Shown in pieces: positions 34,040 to 43,283 of a stretch of DNA of 64,000 nt; within the stretch, counting starts at the first letter, position 1; every line of letters starts with the position of its first letter. The position numbers were made by a program, and so were the translations under genes. A model generated the notes under the pieces. It saw only the letters and a list, made by a program, of their open reading frames with translations, was not told the DNA's origin and did not search any database. The stretch comes from Planctomyces sp. SH-PL62 (lineage in GTDB: Bacteria > Planctomycetota > Planctomycetia > Isosphaerales > Isosphaeraceae), in contig NZ_CP011273.1 in the NCBI RefSeq assembly GCF_001610895.1, forward strand, positions 5,456,001-5,520,000, given 5' to 3'.

Positions 34040-35182
34040 ATGTCGAACTACGAATACTCGAAGTGGGACGGCTCGCAGGAGTTCCTTCCCCAGTCGGCGG
34101 ACAAGCTGTTCGAGCAGATCTCCGAGTACCTGCTCCAGTACGGCGAGGACGTCCTGCGCAACCTCGACGACGTGGACGACGACGACCTGCCCGAAGTCGT
34201 CGAGATGATCCAGAAGGAAGGGCTCATCGAGCGCGACGAGGAAGGCCGCTGGAGCGTCACGCCCAGGGGCCTGCGGAAGATCCAGGACAAGTCGCTCCAC
34301 GAGCTGTTCCTGACCTTCAACCGCGACGCGCTCGGCCGCCACGAGACCCAGCAGAAGGGCGAAGGGACGGTCTCGCTGGAAGACACCCGGCCCTACGTCT
34401 TCGGCGACCCCCTCGCCAACATCGACATGCACCAGACGCTCAAGAACGCCTACACCCGCCAGGGGGGCGGTGTGCCGATCCACCTCACGCCCGACGATTA
34501 CGTCGTGCACGAGACCGAGTACCAGACCCGCTGCGCCACCGCCGTCCTGATCGACATGAGCGGCTCGATGGGACGCTACGGCAAGTACTACACGACCAAG
34601 AAGGTCGCCCTGGCGCTCCAGGCGATGGTGCGCTCCCAGTACCCGCAAGACTCGATCCAGATGATCGGGTTCTACACGTTCGCCAACAAGATGAACGAAC
34701 GCGAGCTGCTGAACTCGGCCCCCAAGCCGGTCAGCATGTTCGACAGCCGCATCCATCTGCGGTTCGACATGGACCAGCCCAAGGGGCGCGTCCCCCAGCA
34801 CTTCACCAACATCCACGCCGGCCTGCGGCTGGCCCGCAACCACCTGATCCGCCAGCCGGCGGGGAACAAGCAGATCATCGTCATCACCGACGGCGAGCCC
34901 ACGGCGCACATCGAGGGCCGGGAGGTCGTCCTGATCTATCCGCCGGCCGAGAAGACCGCGGCCCACACCCTGGCCGAAGCCCGCCGCTGCGCCGCGGCGG
35001 GCATCCGGATCTCCAGCTACGCCCTGATCGAGGACTACTTCTACCTCGGCCTGGTCAACTTCGTGCAGGAGATGGCCCGCGTCTCCAACGGCGTCGCCGC
35101 CTACTGCTCGGCCGAGGACCTCGGCAAGTTCGTCTTCGAAAGCTTCGTCGGCGGCCGTCACACCCGGCGCTATCACGCCTGA
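34040..35182 (+). CDS. VWA-domain protein, partner of the MoxR ATPase
   Basis: A 380-residue cytoplasmic protein. A N-terminal helical, acidic segment (YLLQYGEDVLRNLDDVDDDDLPEVVEMI) comes first, then a von Willebrand A domain with the MIDAS motif DMSGSMG (Asp172, Ser174, Ser176), KKVALALQAMVRSQYP, the second strand LIGFYTFANKM, FTNIHAGLRLARN (MIDAS Thr region) and IIVITDGEPTAHI. The C-terminus ends RHTRRYHA. It is typical of the VWA protein that accompanies MoxR ATPases. It starts 306 bp after the MoxR gene in the same direction, at the ATG of MSNYEYSKWDGSQE. Confidence 0.88.
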   Translation: MSNYEYSKWDGSQEFLPQSADKLFEQISEYLLQYGEDVLRNLDDVDDDDLPEVVEMIQKEGLIERDEEGRWSVTPRGLRKIQDKSLHELFLTFNRDALGRHETQQKGEGTVSLEDTRPYVFGDPLANIDMHQTLKNAYTRQGGGVPIHLTPDDYVVHETEYQTRCATAVLIDMSGSMGRYGKYYTTKKVALALQAMVRSQYPQDSIQMIGFYTFANKMNERELLNSAPKPVSMFDSRIHLRFDMDQPKGRVPQHFTNIHAGLRLARNHLIRQPAGNKQIIVITDGEPTAHIEGREVVLIYPPAEKTAAHTLAEARRCAAAGIRISSYALIEDYFYLGLVNFVQEMARVSNGVAAYCSAEDLGKFVFESFVGGRHTRRYHA

Positions 35183-35228
35183 ACGCCGCTCGACCTGTGC
35201 GGTTCGTCTCAACCTGGCGCAGGCCGCG

Positions 35229-36572
35229 TCAAGGAATCCAGCCGGGCAACGCGGCGGCCTGCTTCACCCACGACGCCATTCGCGCCTCGTCGAGCTGGTC
35301 GCCTTCGTAAATGTCGATCCAGCGTGCGTCCTTGCTCTTCGGCGTGCCGCCGGGGGGAACCGGATGCAGCGACAGGCCCTGGAAGAAGGTCACCTTGACG
35401 TAGCGGGTCAAGACGTGGAACGACAGGAACCAGCCCTGGCCTTCGACGCCGTAGAACGGCGAGTTCCACCTCACGGCCTTGCGCACGTCGGGCACGATCC
35501 GCACGATGATCTCGTCGAGGCGCCTCCCGAGGTCGCTCTTCCAGCCCGGCATCGCGGCGATGTAGGCCTGCACCGGGGCGTCGCCGTCCGCCTTCGCAAT
35601 CTGCGGGTTGCCGCCCGACAGCAGTTTCACCGGCTCGGCCGCATCCGCAACGGGGACGGGCTCCTTCGCCGGCGGGCGGTTCGGGATCGCCCCGGGCTTG
35701 ACGGCGAAGACCTTCACGCCGGCGGCGTAGTCGTTCACGTCGTAGCGGCGGAGGAGGTCGGCGAGCCGGGCGTGGAGCGCCTCGTCCACGACGGCCGCAG
35801 GCCCCACGGCGCAGCATCCCGAATCGGCGATGGGCAGGCCCGACGGCTCGCCCGGGAGCGGGCAGCAGCCGGCCTGGTTCTCGACCTTGGCGTAGGCGTT
35901 CAGGTCGGCCCCGCCGTCGATCACCTCGACGTGGGCGAACCCCGCCTCGACCAGCCCCTTGCCGTACTCCTCGATCGGGATCGCCCCGGCGATGCAGCCG
36001 ACGTAGGCCATCAGGTCGTTCCCCAGTTCCGGGGGCAATTCGCACTTCAGGGCGATGTCGCTGACCGCGAGACGGCCCCCCGGCTTGAGGACCCTGGCGA
36101 TCTCGCGGAAGACGGCGGCCTTGTCGGGTGCGAGGTTGATCACGCAGTTGGAGATCACGCAGTCCGCCGAGGCGTCCGGCAGCGGGAGCCGATCGATGGG
36201 GGCCAGGTGGAACTCGACGTTCGCCAGGCCGGACTTCTCGGCGTTGCGACGGGACAGGTCGATCATCTCGGGCGTCATGTCCACGCCGATCGCCCGGCCC
36301 GAAGGCCCGACCTTGCGGGCGGCCAGGAGGACGTCCAGCCCGCCGCCGCTCCCCAGGTCCACGACCGTCTCCCCTTCCCTGAGCTTGGCGGTGGCGGTGG
36401 GGTTGCCGCAGGAGAGCCCCATGTTGGCCTCGGCGGGGATCGAAGCCAACTCCTCGGGGCTGTACCCGAACGCCTCGGCCACCGCCCGAACCCCGGCGTG
36501 GTCGCTCGAAAGGCCGCTCGCCGCGACGGAGCCGTACTTGCCCTTCACCGCATTCGTGATCGTCTCGGACAT
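35229..36572 (-). CDS. arsM: ArsM arsenite methyltransferase fused to a DUF1801 domain
   Basis: Adds methyl groups from SAM to As(III), helping export or volatilise it. The ArsM part (1-330) has the arsenic-binding Cys in GLSCGNP (Cys54), the SAM motif [11 protein letters not shown] (about 70-80), [11 protein letters not shown] with a second Cys, and Cys-rich tails GCCPLPG and SGCCAVGP. The C-terminal 120 residues are a DUF1801 domain ([38 protein letters not shown]), which is usually a separate protein. Start: MSETITNAV follows GGGAGGA; an alternative MNDS start at 36599 overlaps the upstream stop (ATGA). It is downstream of the LMW-phosphatase gene in the ars operon. Confidence 0.9.
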   Translation of the reverse strand: MSETITNAVKGKYGSVAASGLSSDHAGVRAVAEAFGYSPEELASIPAEANMGLSCGNPTATAKLREGETVVDLGSGGGLDVLLAARKVGPSGRAIGVDMTPEMIDLSRRNAEKSGLANVEFHLAPIDRLPLPDASADCVISNCVINLAPDKAAVFREIARVLKPGGRLAVSDIALKCELPPELGNDLMAYVGCIAGAIPIEEYGKGLVEAGFAHVEVIDGGADLNAYAKVENQAGCCPLPGEPSGLPIADSGCCAVGPAAVVDEALHARLADLLRRYDVNDYAAGVKVFAVKPGAIPNRPPAKEPVPVADAAEPVKLLSGGNPQIAKADGDAPVQAYIAAMPGWKSDLGRRLDEIIVRIVPDVRKAVRWNSPFYGVEGQGWFLSFHVLTRYVKVTFFQGLSLHPVPPGGTPKSKDARWIDIYEGDQLDEARMASWVKQAAALPGWIP

Positions 36573-36595
36573 CGGATCATCCTCCCTAGAATCGT

Positions 36596-37321
36596 TCATG
36601 CGGACATCGGACGTCCGTCCAGCCGCCGCCGGACCTCGCCCAGCACCCACGCCATGAGCCTCCCGATCTCGTCCCGGCTCTCGTCGTAGCGGGCGGCCTC
36701 CTCGGGCGTGTCGTCGTATCGCTTCGGGTCGGCGAACGGCAGGGAGAGCCGCAGGGTCGCGCCGGGGACCGTCGGACAGCCGGCGTCGGCCTCGTCGCAG
36801 ACCATCAGGGCGGCGAAGCCGGATCGGGGATTGCTCGGGTCGTCGTACCGCTTGGAGAACTCGACGACCTCCATCGGCGGCCCTCCGGCCGAGCCCCATC
36901 GGACGCGATAGACGGGGTTGGCGACCCCCGGCTCGCCCCTCGCGGCCTCCTCGCCGGTCGTCTCGACCTCGACGCCGATCCGCCGCAGGGCGGCGATCGT
37001 GCGGGGGTTGAAGGCTGTGGGGCCGGTCCCCCCGCTGTGGAAGCGGACCTCGGGCAGGCCGAAGTAGGCGGCGGCGCAGTTGCCGAGGATCGAGCCGAGC
37101 ATGCTCCGCCGACTGTTCCCCGTGCAGACCACGACGACGCCGAGCGGTCGTCCTTCCTCGAAGTTCTCGATGATCCATCCGGCCAGTGCACGCCCCGCCG
37201 TGCGGTGGGCCTCGGCGATCCGCTCGGGATCTCGCGTCAGGTCGCCGATGTGCTCGGCGAGGGCCGGCGGCAGGGGACGACGGAACGAAGTCGTTGGAAT
37301 CGGGGCGGCTGGATCGTTCAT
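36596..37321 (-). CDS. Low-molecular-weight phosphatase-like protein, probable arsenate reductase
   Basis: A 241-residue protein of the LMW protein tyrosine phosphatase/ArsC thioredoxin-type fold, probably reducing arsenate to arsenite. The active-site P-loop is [14 protein letters not shown] (Cys66-x5-Arg72). [22 protein letters not shown] follows, as in ArsC-type proteins, and [15 protein letters not shown] has the acid/Cys pair near the end (Cys in this region may be the resolving residue). The extra N-terminal 60 residues and long C-terminal tail make it longer than typical 130-residue ArsC. It lies between arsR and arsM and has its own operator-containing upstream region. The enzymatic role is inferred from context. 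Confidence 0.8.
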   Translation of the reverse strand: MNDPAAPIPTTSFRRPLPPALAEHIGDLTRDPERIAEAHRTAGRALAGWIIENFEEGRPLGVVVVCTGNSRRSMLGSILGNCAAAYFGLPEVRFHSGGTGPTAFNPRTIAALRRIGVEVETTGEEAARGEPGVANPVYRVRWGSAGGPPMEVVEFSKRYDDPSNPRSGFAALMVCDEADAGCPTVPGATLRLSLPFADPKRYDDTPEEAARYDESRDEIGRLMAWVLGEVRRRLDGRPMSA

Positions 37322-37374
37322 GGTTTCGCTCCTCGGCCTGCGTCGGCGAATGACCTCGGGACCACGCCCATTGA

Positions 37375-37393
37375 ATTCGCTTCGGCGAATATA
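37375..37393 (-). promoter_or_regulatory. ArsR operator upstream of the phosphatase gene
   Basis: A perfect 6-bp dyad (ATTCGC-TTCG-GCGAAT, 37375-37390) overlaps a TATATT -10-like element (minus strand, 37388-37393). The same 16-bp arrangement occurs at the arsR start (37788-37803), so ArsR probably binds both. A T tract at 37401-37407 (complement side) precedes it. Confidence 0.6.
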
Positions 37394-37414
37394 TAGGGGC
37401 AAAAAAAGATTCGG

Positions 37415-37789
37415 CTAGGAGCGGCCGCAGCAGCCCAGGAGCCCTTCGAGCCGCCTTCGATCCTCGTCGAAAATCTCGGGATCGCCCAGGCAGGAGCCGA
37501 GACAACCCAGGAGGATGCGATGCAGCCCGGAACCGGCGCGAGCCAGCCGGTAATGGACCCAGAGCCCTTCCTTGCGACCGACGACGAGGCCGTGCTTGCG
37601 GAGATAGGCCAGGTGCCGGGAGACGGTCGGCTGCGGCAGCTCCAGCGCCCCGTGCAGGTGGCAGACGCAGATCTCCTCGAGGTCCCCGGCCAGCAGATTC
37701 AGCAGCCGCAGGCGCACGGGGTCCGCGAACGCCGACAAGGTCCGGGCGGAATCGTCGAGGCCGGGAGTGCTGACTCGTGCGTTCTTCAT
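37415..37789 (-). CDS. arsR: ArsR arsenic-responsive repressor
   Basis: Winged-helix metalloregulator, 124 residues. [23 protein letters not shown] opens the DNA-binding domain; the As(III)-binding pair is Cys41/Cys43 in ICVCHLH. The recognition helix is [19 protein letters not shown] and the wing [13 protein letters not shown]. Additional Cys residues sit near the C-terminus (GCLGSC, LLGCCG). First gene of the operon with the phosphatase-like gene and arsM. Its promoter is canonical (TTGACG-N17-TATATT) and the operator dyad covers the start codon, so the transcript is probably leaderless and autoregulated. Confidence 0.93.
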   Translation of the reverse strand: MKNARVSTPGLDDSARTLSAFADPVRLRLLNLLAGDLEEICVCHLHGALELPQPTVSRHLAYLRKHGLVVGRKEGLWVHYRLARAGSGLHRILLGCLGSCLGDPEIFDEDRRRLEGLLGCCGRS

Positions 37790-37829
37790 TCGTCCAGGCG
37801 AATATAGAGCCCGCCGCCCGGAACGTCAA
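37788..37829 (-). promoter_or_regulatory. arsR promoter and operator
   Basis: Minus strand: TTGACG (37824-37829), 17-bp spacer, TATATT (37801-37806). The 16-bp dyad ATTCG-N6-CGAAT (37788-37803) overlaps the -10 and the arsR ATG (37787-37789). The same dyad spacing recurs at 37375-37390. Transcription would start only a few bases before, or at, the ATG. Confidence 0.65.
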
Positions 37830-37923
37830 CGGCGAGCCGTCGCAGTCGGCTCGTCCGAGCACGGCCGCGGCGGCGTCGAGATCCGTCGGCCGGCTCGCCG
37901 CGACGGGGGAGGAAGACTTTCTT

Positions 37924-39246
37924 TTAGGCGAACTGTTTGACCAGGCTGTAAGGCACGACCTTCACCCCACGCTCGCGGAGGCTGGAGAGCCCCTGGCGGA
38001 GCAAGGCGAGCTGCTCCCGCCATTCGGCGTCGTCGAGGGGCTCGATGCGAGAGGGGAGGTCGGAGGGCGCGGCGATCTCGCGCTCGTCGAGGAGGAAGAC
38101 GAGGTCGCCGCGGGTCAGCAGGAGCGACTCGATCAGCCCCCGGGTCCGCTCGACGTGCTCGGCGCGACGGGCCTTGCCGCCGGCGCCGACCAGGGTCAGG
38201 ACGCTCAGCTCCACGCCGGCGGCCTTGGCATGGGCCGCGAACGCCTTCAGGTCCTCGTCGGCCCAGCCCTTGCCGTAGAGCCGGCGCAGCTCGGGCGCGC
38301 CCGATTCCACCCCCAGGGCGATGCGGGTGAGGCGGCGGGCGTAGGCCCCGCGAAGGGTCGCGGCGTCGGCGATCGGGCGTTCGAAGTCGTCGAGGAAGGC
38401 GTGGATCTGGTCGATCCGGGGCTCGGCCGGATCGTCGTCGGCCGAGGCTGCGCCGCCCTCGGGCGCGAGCTCGCGGCCGATGACGTCGAGGTAGGCCAGC
38501 ACGTCCGGGCCGGGGAGGCGGAGGACGTCCGGGCCGGCGAGGAACGCCGTCCGGGTCTGGAGCAGGCGACGGCCGAGCAGCCCGGCCACGTCGCGGACGT
38601 GGGCCTCGAACGCCTCGGGGGGGCGGACGGAGTGGGCGTGGACCGGGCCGGCGGCGAAGCGGCGGCCGTCGCGGTCGCCCACCGTCGCCTGGACGACCAC
38701 GGCGTTGGGGCAATCGGGGGGCAGCAGCGGGAGCGGGCCGTAGACCTCGCGGACGCGAGCCTCGTGGGCCGCCCAGGCGGGGGCGTCCCAGGCGGCGATC
38801 CGGCCCAGGAACTCGCGAAGTTCGGCGTCGTCGATCGGCCTCGCCTTGCCGTCCGGGGGGTCGAGGCGACGGCAGCCGCCGCGGGCCAGGTCGGCGAGCA
38901 GGGTGTCGGCGACGGCCCGCACCTCCGCGTCGAGGCGGCGGGCGTCGGCCTCGTCGAGGGACCGCCGCCGCATGACCAGCCCGTCGGGCTCGCGGACGCG
39001 CTCGATCTCGTGAATGGCGCCGTCGAGCCTCTTGACGTAGTGGCGGTCGCGGGCGTAGGCCCGCTGCCATCGACCTTCGAGGTCGAAGTGGTAGATCGGC
39101 GCGTCGCCGAAATAGAGGGAGAACGCCCCTTGTTTGAAGCCCGCGAAGACCAGCGCCCGGCCTTCCCACTGGAGACCCTCGCGCCTGGTGTAGAGGGCCC
39201 CCGTCTCCAGGAGGCAGGCCGCTTCGTTCTGCTGCGGAATCATCAT
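37924..39246 (-). CDS. Radical-SAM-like protein without cluster cysteines
   Basis: A 440-residue protein aligned by eye with the radical SAM family that has YRLVIQATIGCSxNRCTFC in its core. Here the matching stretch reads [19 protein letters not shown] (about 183-201), with all three cluster Cys missing. Downstream fold landmarks remain: [39 protein letters not shown] and [13 protein letters not shown]. The N-terminal 170 residues are an extra domain ([25 protein letters not shown]). It should not bind a [4Fe-4S] cluster and is probably a pseudo-enzyme or scaffold. Start MM at 39241-39246. Neighbours give no pathway. Confidence 0.72.
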   Translation of the reverse strand: MMIPQQNEAACLLETGALYTRREGLQWEGRALVFAGFKQGAFSLYFGDAPIYHFDLEGRWQRAYARDRHYVKRLDGAIHEIERVREPDGLVMRRRSLDEADARRLDAEVRAVADTLLADLARGGCRRLDPPDGKARPIDDAELREFLGRIAAWDAPAWAAHEARVREVYGPLPLLPPDCPNAVVVQATVGDRDGRRFAAGPVHAHSVRPPEAFEAHVRDVAGLLGRRLLQTRTAFLAGPDVLRLPGPDVLAYLDVIGRELAPEGGAASADDDPAEPRIDQIHAFLDDFERPIADAATLRGAYARRLTRIALGVESGAPELRRLYGKGWADEDLKAFAAHAKAAGVELSVLTLVGAGGKARRAEHVERTRGLIESLLLTRGDLVFLLDEREIAAPSDLPSRIEPLDDAEWREQLALLRQGLSSLRERGVKVVPYSLVKQFA

Positions 39247-39458
39247 GCTTCGTCCCCTGAGCCCACCGGCCGCGGACGCCCGCGCCGGGACGAGGGACGT
39301 CGAGGCTCGGCCGCGGTTCCGTTCGCGGAAGCGCTCTCGCCGGAAATCTCGCGGCGATTATACTACGATCCGGCGAGGATTGGGGACGCCGAACGGCTCT
39401 CGCGAGGAAGTTCGCCCGCGTCTCCCCCCGATCCCCGCCGCCAAGGAGGATCTCGACG

Positions 39459-41186
39459 ATGGGGCAGGACGCTCCCGAACGCGACGCGACGACGGCGTCG
39501 CCCCCCCCGAAGGACGGCCGCCGTCCCGCCTGGATCGAGCCGCTCGCGCTCGTCGCCGTCTGCCTCGCCCTCTTCCTGGCGGGCAACGCCCGGACGGGCC
39601 TGTGGGACCGCGACGAGCCCCGCAACGCGGTCGCCGTGCACGAGATGCGAGGAAGCGGCGACTGGCTCTTCCCGACCTTCAACGGCGAGCCCCGCCATCA
39701 CAAGCCGATCCTCGCCTACTGGTTCATGGGGGCCGCCACGGCGATCCTGGGCGAAGGCCCGGCCGGCATGCGGCTGCACTCGGCGCTGGCGGGGACGGGG
39801 ACGTGTCTGCTCGTCTGGATGCTCGGCCGTCGCATCCTGGGCGCCCGCGCCGGGTTCCTGGCGGCGCTGATGCTGGCCGTCTCGCCGATCATGGTCGCCG
39901 AATCGAAGCTGGCGACGACCGACGCCCTGCTGACCTTCTGGCTGACGGCCTGCCAGCTCTGCCTCTGGGAGCTGGCCCGTCGCGGCTCGCGGCGGATCGC
40001 GCTGACGTTCTGGGTCTTGCTCGCGCTGGCGATGCTCACGAAGGGGCCGGTCGGCCCGGCCCTGCTCGCGGTCACGGCCGCGTTCGCCTGGTGGTGGGGC
40101 TGCCCGGTCGTCGAGGTCTGGAGGCGGTTGGAGTGGCGGCGCGGGCTGCTCGCCTTCGCCCTCCTGAGCGGCCCGTGGTACGTCCTGATGCTGGTCGCCA
40201 CCCGCGGCGATTTCGTCGAGGTGGCCGTCAAGCAGCAGTTCCTCCAGCGGCTCGCGACCGGGATGGAGGAGCACGGGGCGATCCCCGGCTATTACGGCCT
40301 GATGTCGACGGCCCTGTTCTTCCCCTGGTCGTGCCTGGTGCCGATGGGGCTGCTCGCGGCCTGGCGGCGGCGGAAGGTCGATCCCAACCTGGCCTACCTC
40401 GTGGCCTGGATCGTCGGGCCGATGATCCTCCTGGAGTGCGTCCAGACGAAGCTGATCCATTACTATCTCCCGGCCTATCCCGCCTGCGCGCTGCTGGCCG
40501 CGTGGGTGGTCAAGGGGGTGGACCGCCAGGCGGTGACGCTGCGGCGATGGCCCCTGGGAAGGCTGGCGCAGGGGATGATCGCGGGGATCGGCGTGACGGC
40601 CGGGGTGGGGATGGCGGCGGCCTCCGCAATCGCCCCGGCGGGGCTCGGCCTGCCGCTGGTCGCCTGCGGCCTGGTCGTCGGCCTGGGGACGGCCGCGAGC
40701 CTGCTGCAACTCCACCGCGGGGAGACCTGGCGGGGGGCCTACGGGCTGGCCGCGACCGTGGGCCTGATGATGCTCCTGGTCTCCGGCTGGCTGATCCCCC
40801 GCGCCGAGCCGCTGCGGGTCTCGCGGATCGTCGGCGAGCGGCTGGCGGCGCTCAAGGCGGAGACCGGGCTCGACCCGTTGCTCATGCAGTATCAGGAACC
40901 GGGCGTCGTCTACGCGTACGGCCGGCCGATCGCCCTGACTCGCGAGGCGTCCACGTTGCGGGAGCGGCTGGATCGCCAGGAGGCCATGATCACGGCCGTC
41001 ACGCCCGAGGAGGTCGTCGAGTTCGAGAAGAAGTTCGGCGTCGAGTTCACGAGAATCGAGGACGTGGCCGGCTTCAACGCGGCCAAGGGGAAGGCGTACC
41101 GGCTCCATCTGGCCGTCGTCCGCAAGGCGAAGGCCCCGGAGTCAACGGCCACGGGGGCGGTCGGCGAGCAGCCGCTCGTAAAGTGA
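39459..41186 (+). CDS. ArnT/PMT-type membrane glycosyltransferase (GT39-like)
   Basis: A 575-residue polytopic inner-membrane protein (about 11-12 hydrophobic helices). The first periplasmic loop has LWDRDEPRNA (Asp50, Asp52, Glu53) with the acidic pair expected for lipid-linked sugar transfer, and GDWLFPTFNGEPRHHKPILAYW (His/Lys motif) is a strong family match. Middle helices include LTKGPVGPAL. It probably transfers a sugar from a polyprenyl carrier to an envelope acceptor. An AAGGAGGA motif lies nine bases before the ATG, and a TACGAT element around 39361 may be its -10. The 3' end overlaps the convergent GT4 gene by 45 bp. Confidence 0.88.
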   Translation: MGQDAPERDATTASPPPKDGRRPAWIEPLALVAVCLALFLAGNARTGLWDRDEPRNAVAVHEMRGSGDWLFPTFNGEPRHHKPILAYWFMGAATAILGEGPAGMRLHSALAGTGTCLLVWMLGRRILGARAGFLAALMLAVSPIMVAESKLATTDALLTFWLTACQLCLWELARRGSRRIALTFWVLLALAMLTKGPVGPALLAVTAAFAWWWGCPVVEVWRRLEWRRGLLAFALLSGPWYVLMLVATRGDFVEVAVKQQFLQRLATGMEEHGAIPGYYGLMSTALFFPWSCLVPMGLLAAWRRRKVDPNLAYLVAWIVGPMILLECVQTKLIHYYLPAYPACALLAAWVVKGVDRQAVTLRRWPLGRLAQGMIAGIGVTAGVGMAAASAIAPAGLGLPLVACGLVVGLGTAASLLQLHRGETWRGAYGLAATVGLMMLLVSGWLIPRAEPLRVSRIVGERLAALKAETGLDPLLMQYQEPGVVYAYGRPIALTREASTLRERLDRQEAMITAVTPEEVVEFEKKFGVEFTRIEDVAGFNAAKGKAYRLHLAVVRKAKAPESTATGAVGEQPLVK

Positions 41187-42311
41187 GCGGAGCTGCGTCG
41201 TCATCGTCTCGTGCCGGAACTGGTCGGCGAACCGCCGTCGGCCTTCCCGGCCGAGGGCCTCGCGGAGCGCCGGGTCGGCGGCGAGCCGGATCACGGCGGC
41301 GGCCAGGCCCTCCAGGTCGCGAGGCGGCAGCAGGACGCCGGTCTCGGGCGTGACGACCTCGCGGGCCCCGTCGACGTCGTAGCTGATCGCGGGCCGACCG
41401 ACCAGGAGCGACTGCGGCAGCACCCGCGCCAGCCCTTCGCGGAGGCTCGGGTGGATGACCGCGTCCGAGGCCGAGAGCAGCTCCGGGATCCGGTCGGGGG
41501 GGACCAGGCCGGTGAGGAGGAAGGCGTCGCGGATCCCTCTCGACTCCAGGTCGGCGATGAGGCGGTCGCGGAGGATGCCGTCGCCGATCCAGACGAAGCG
41601 GACGTTCGGGTTCGCGCGGAGGATCGCCGGGGCGACGGCGATCAGGTCGTCGTGCCCCTTCAGCTCGAACAGCCGGGCGACGGTCGCGAAGGCGACGTGC
41701 TCCGGGGCCAGCCCAAGCTCGCGCCGGACCTCGTCGCGGGGGCGCGGCGGGTTCAGGAAGGCGTCGGCGTCCATGCCGCTGTAGACGGTCGAGAACTGTT
41801 CGGGACGGCCCACGCCCGCCGCCAGCGCCTGCCGGGTCATGGAGTCGCACACGCTGACGATCGCGTGGCACCGCCGCGCCGCCCACCGCTCCAGCGCGAT
41901 GTAGAGCCGGTTCCGCGCCGCCGACTCGAACGGCCCGAACGGCAGCCCGTGGATCGTGTGGACGACCGCCGGAACCCCCTCCTTCCAGGCCGCCGCCCGG
42001 CCGACGATCCCCGCCTTCGAGCTGTGGGTGTGGACGACGTCCGGCCTGAGCCGACGGAACGACCGCCGCAGCTCGCGATACGCCTTCCAGTCGGTCGCGG
42101 GGTTCACGGCGCGGATCAGGTTGGGCGTCAGCTCGACCTTAAGCCCCCGCTCCTCCGCACGCCGAAAGAGGTCGCCCTCCGGGCCTTCCGCCGGGCCGGT
42201 GATGAGCGTCACGTCGTCGCCGTATCGATGGTGGAGCCCCTCGACGGTGAGCAGCGTGTTCTCCTGGGCGCCGCCGAGGATCAGCCGGGTGATGACGTGG
42301 ACGATCTTCAT
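41142..42311 (-). CDS. GT4-family glycosyltransferase
   Basis: Retaining GT-B glycosyltransferase, 389 residues, cytoplasmic. The N-terminus KIVHVITRLILGGAQENTL contains the donor/acceptor loop GGAQ. Other landmarks are VVHTHSSKAGIVGRAAA, TIHGLPFG, SVCDSMTRQ, the hinge region VYSGMDADAF, ATVARLFELKGHDDLI and the C-terminal E-x7-E region SASDAVIHPSLREGLARVLPQSL. It belongs with EpsD/EpsF-type polysaccharide transferases. Its stop overlaps no gene, but its start overlaps the stop of truA (ATGA), so it is translated with truA; its 3' end overlaps the convergent GT39 gene. Sugar specificity is unknown. Confidence 0.9.
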   Translation of the reverse strand: MKIVHVITRLILGGAQENTLLTVEGLHHRYGDDVTLITGPAEGPEGDLFRRAEERGLKVELTPNLIRAVNPATDWKAYRELRRSFRRLRPDVVHTHSSKAGIVGRAAAWKEGVPAVVHTIHGLPFGPFESAARNRLYIALERWAARRCHAIVSVCDSMTRQALAAGVGRPEQFSTVYSGMDADAFLNPPRPRDEVRRELGLAPEHVAFATVARLFELKGHDDLIAVAPAILRANPNVRFVWIGDGILRDRLIADLESRGIRDAFLLTGLVPPDRIPELLSASDAVIHPSLREGLARVLPQSLLVGRPAISYDVDGAREVVTPETGVLLPPRDLEGLAAAVIRLAADPALREALGREGRRRFADQFRHETMTTQLRSLYERLLADRPRGR

Positions 42312-43075
42312 GGGCGCGAGGCCTTCTCCGGCGGGCGGTCGTAATTGACGTGGTGCAGAAACAGCCCGCGCGCGGGGGCCGTGGGCCCGGCCTCGACGCG
42401 GTTCTCGGCCCGCAGGACCTCTCCGACCCAGCCCTCGGGCCGTTTCCCCGTCCCGACCAGCGACAGGGTCCCGGCGATGGAGCGGACCATGTTGTAGAGG
42501 AAGCCGTCGGCCTCGACCTCGATGTGGACGAGGTCGCCGTGCCGGCTCGCGACCACGTCGTAGATCGTCCGCACCGAGCTGAGGCGGTTGGGCCAGTCGG
42601 TCTCGAAGCTGCGGAAGTCGTGCCGGCCCAGCAGCGCCGAGGCGGCCCGGTTCATGGCGTCGACGTCGAGCCGGTGGAAGATGTGCCAGGCGTACCGCAG
42701 CTCGAACGGGCTGGCGTACTGGCCGTTGTCGATCCGATAGCGGTAGCGCTTGGAACGGGCGTCGAGCGTCGCGTGGAAGGCCTGCGGGACCTCGGCCGCC
42801 GCCAGCACCCGGACGTCCGGCGGCAGGATCGCGTTGAGTGCCTTCAGGAAGACGTCCGGCCTGTGCCGCGCCGCGGTCAGGAAGTGGACGACCTGGCCCA
42901 GCGCGTGGACCCCGGCGTCGGTGCGACCGCTGGCGTTGGTGTTCGGCCGCTTCCCGCCGTTGAGCCGCTCGATCGCCTCGTCCAGAACCGACTGCACGGT
43001 CCGCAGCTCGGGCTGGCGCTGCCATCCGTGGAAGTCCGTGCCGTCGTAGGAAATCGTGAGCTTGATGTTGCGCAT
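42308..43075 (-). CDS. truA: tRNA pseudouridine synthase A
   Basis: Makes pseudouridine at tRNA positions 38-40. Its 255 residues include KLTISYDGTDFHGWQRQPELRTVQ, the catalytic Asp53 in GRTDAGVHALGQVVHF, ARSKRYRYRI and the C-terminal DGFLYNMVRSIAGTL. All usual TruA motifs are present. Start at MRNIKLTISYDG. The gene overlaps the GT4 gene downstream by 4 bp (ATGA), an odd pairing of tRNA modification with glycan synthesis that likely reflects simple operon linkage. A palindromic repeat lies in the 208-bp upstream gap. Confidence 0.95.
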   Translation of the reverse strand: MRNIKLTISYDGTDFHGWQRQPELRTVQSVLDEAIERLNGGKRPNTNASGRTDAGVHALGQVVHFLTAARHRPDVFLKALNAILPPDVRVLAAAEVPQAFHATLDARSKRYRYRIDNGQYASPFELRYAWHIFHRLDVDAMNRAASALLGRHDFRSFETDWPNRLSSVRTIYDVVASRHGDLVHIEVEADGFLYNMVRSIAGTLSLVGTGKRPEGWVGEVLRAENRVEAGPTAPARGLFLHHVNYDRPPEKASRP

Positions 43076-43155
43076 CGGGACGTGGGGTGGAGACCTTCTT
43101 TTCTCGACCGACGCCGCATGCGGCCGTCGTCGGCGACGGCTATCGTGCTGGTCAT

Positions 43156-43269
43156 CCCTTCCCCCCTGGTCGGGTAAGGTGGCCGCAGGCCGGATGAGGG
43201 GGACCATCAAAGCGGACGTCGCTGACGGCTCTGGTGCTGGTCACCCCTTCCCCCGCGAGGGGGGAAGGG
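43156..43269. repeat. Intergenic palindromic repeats, two units
   Basis: Unit one (43156-43204) reads CCCTTCCCCCCTGGTCGGG, then TAAGGTGGCCGCAGGCCGG and ATGAGGGGG, and matches the 33790-33836 unit. Unit two (43245-43269) is a hairpin (CCCTTCCCCC-GCGA-GGGGGGAAGGG). The second lies 14 bp beyond the asd stop on the minus strand and may also act as a transcription stop. Confidence 0.6.
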
Positions 43270-43283
43270 CTTCAGGGACCGGA

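Noticed and set aside
37401-37407. T tract after arsR suggesting an intrinsic terminator
   Set aside because: No convincing GC hairpin precedes the tract on the minus strand; it more likely belongs to the promoter region of the next gene.
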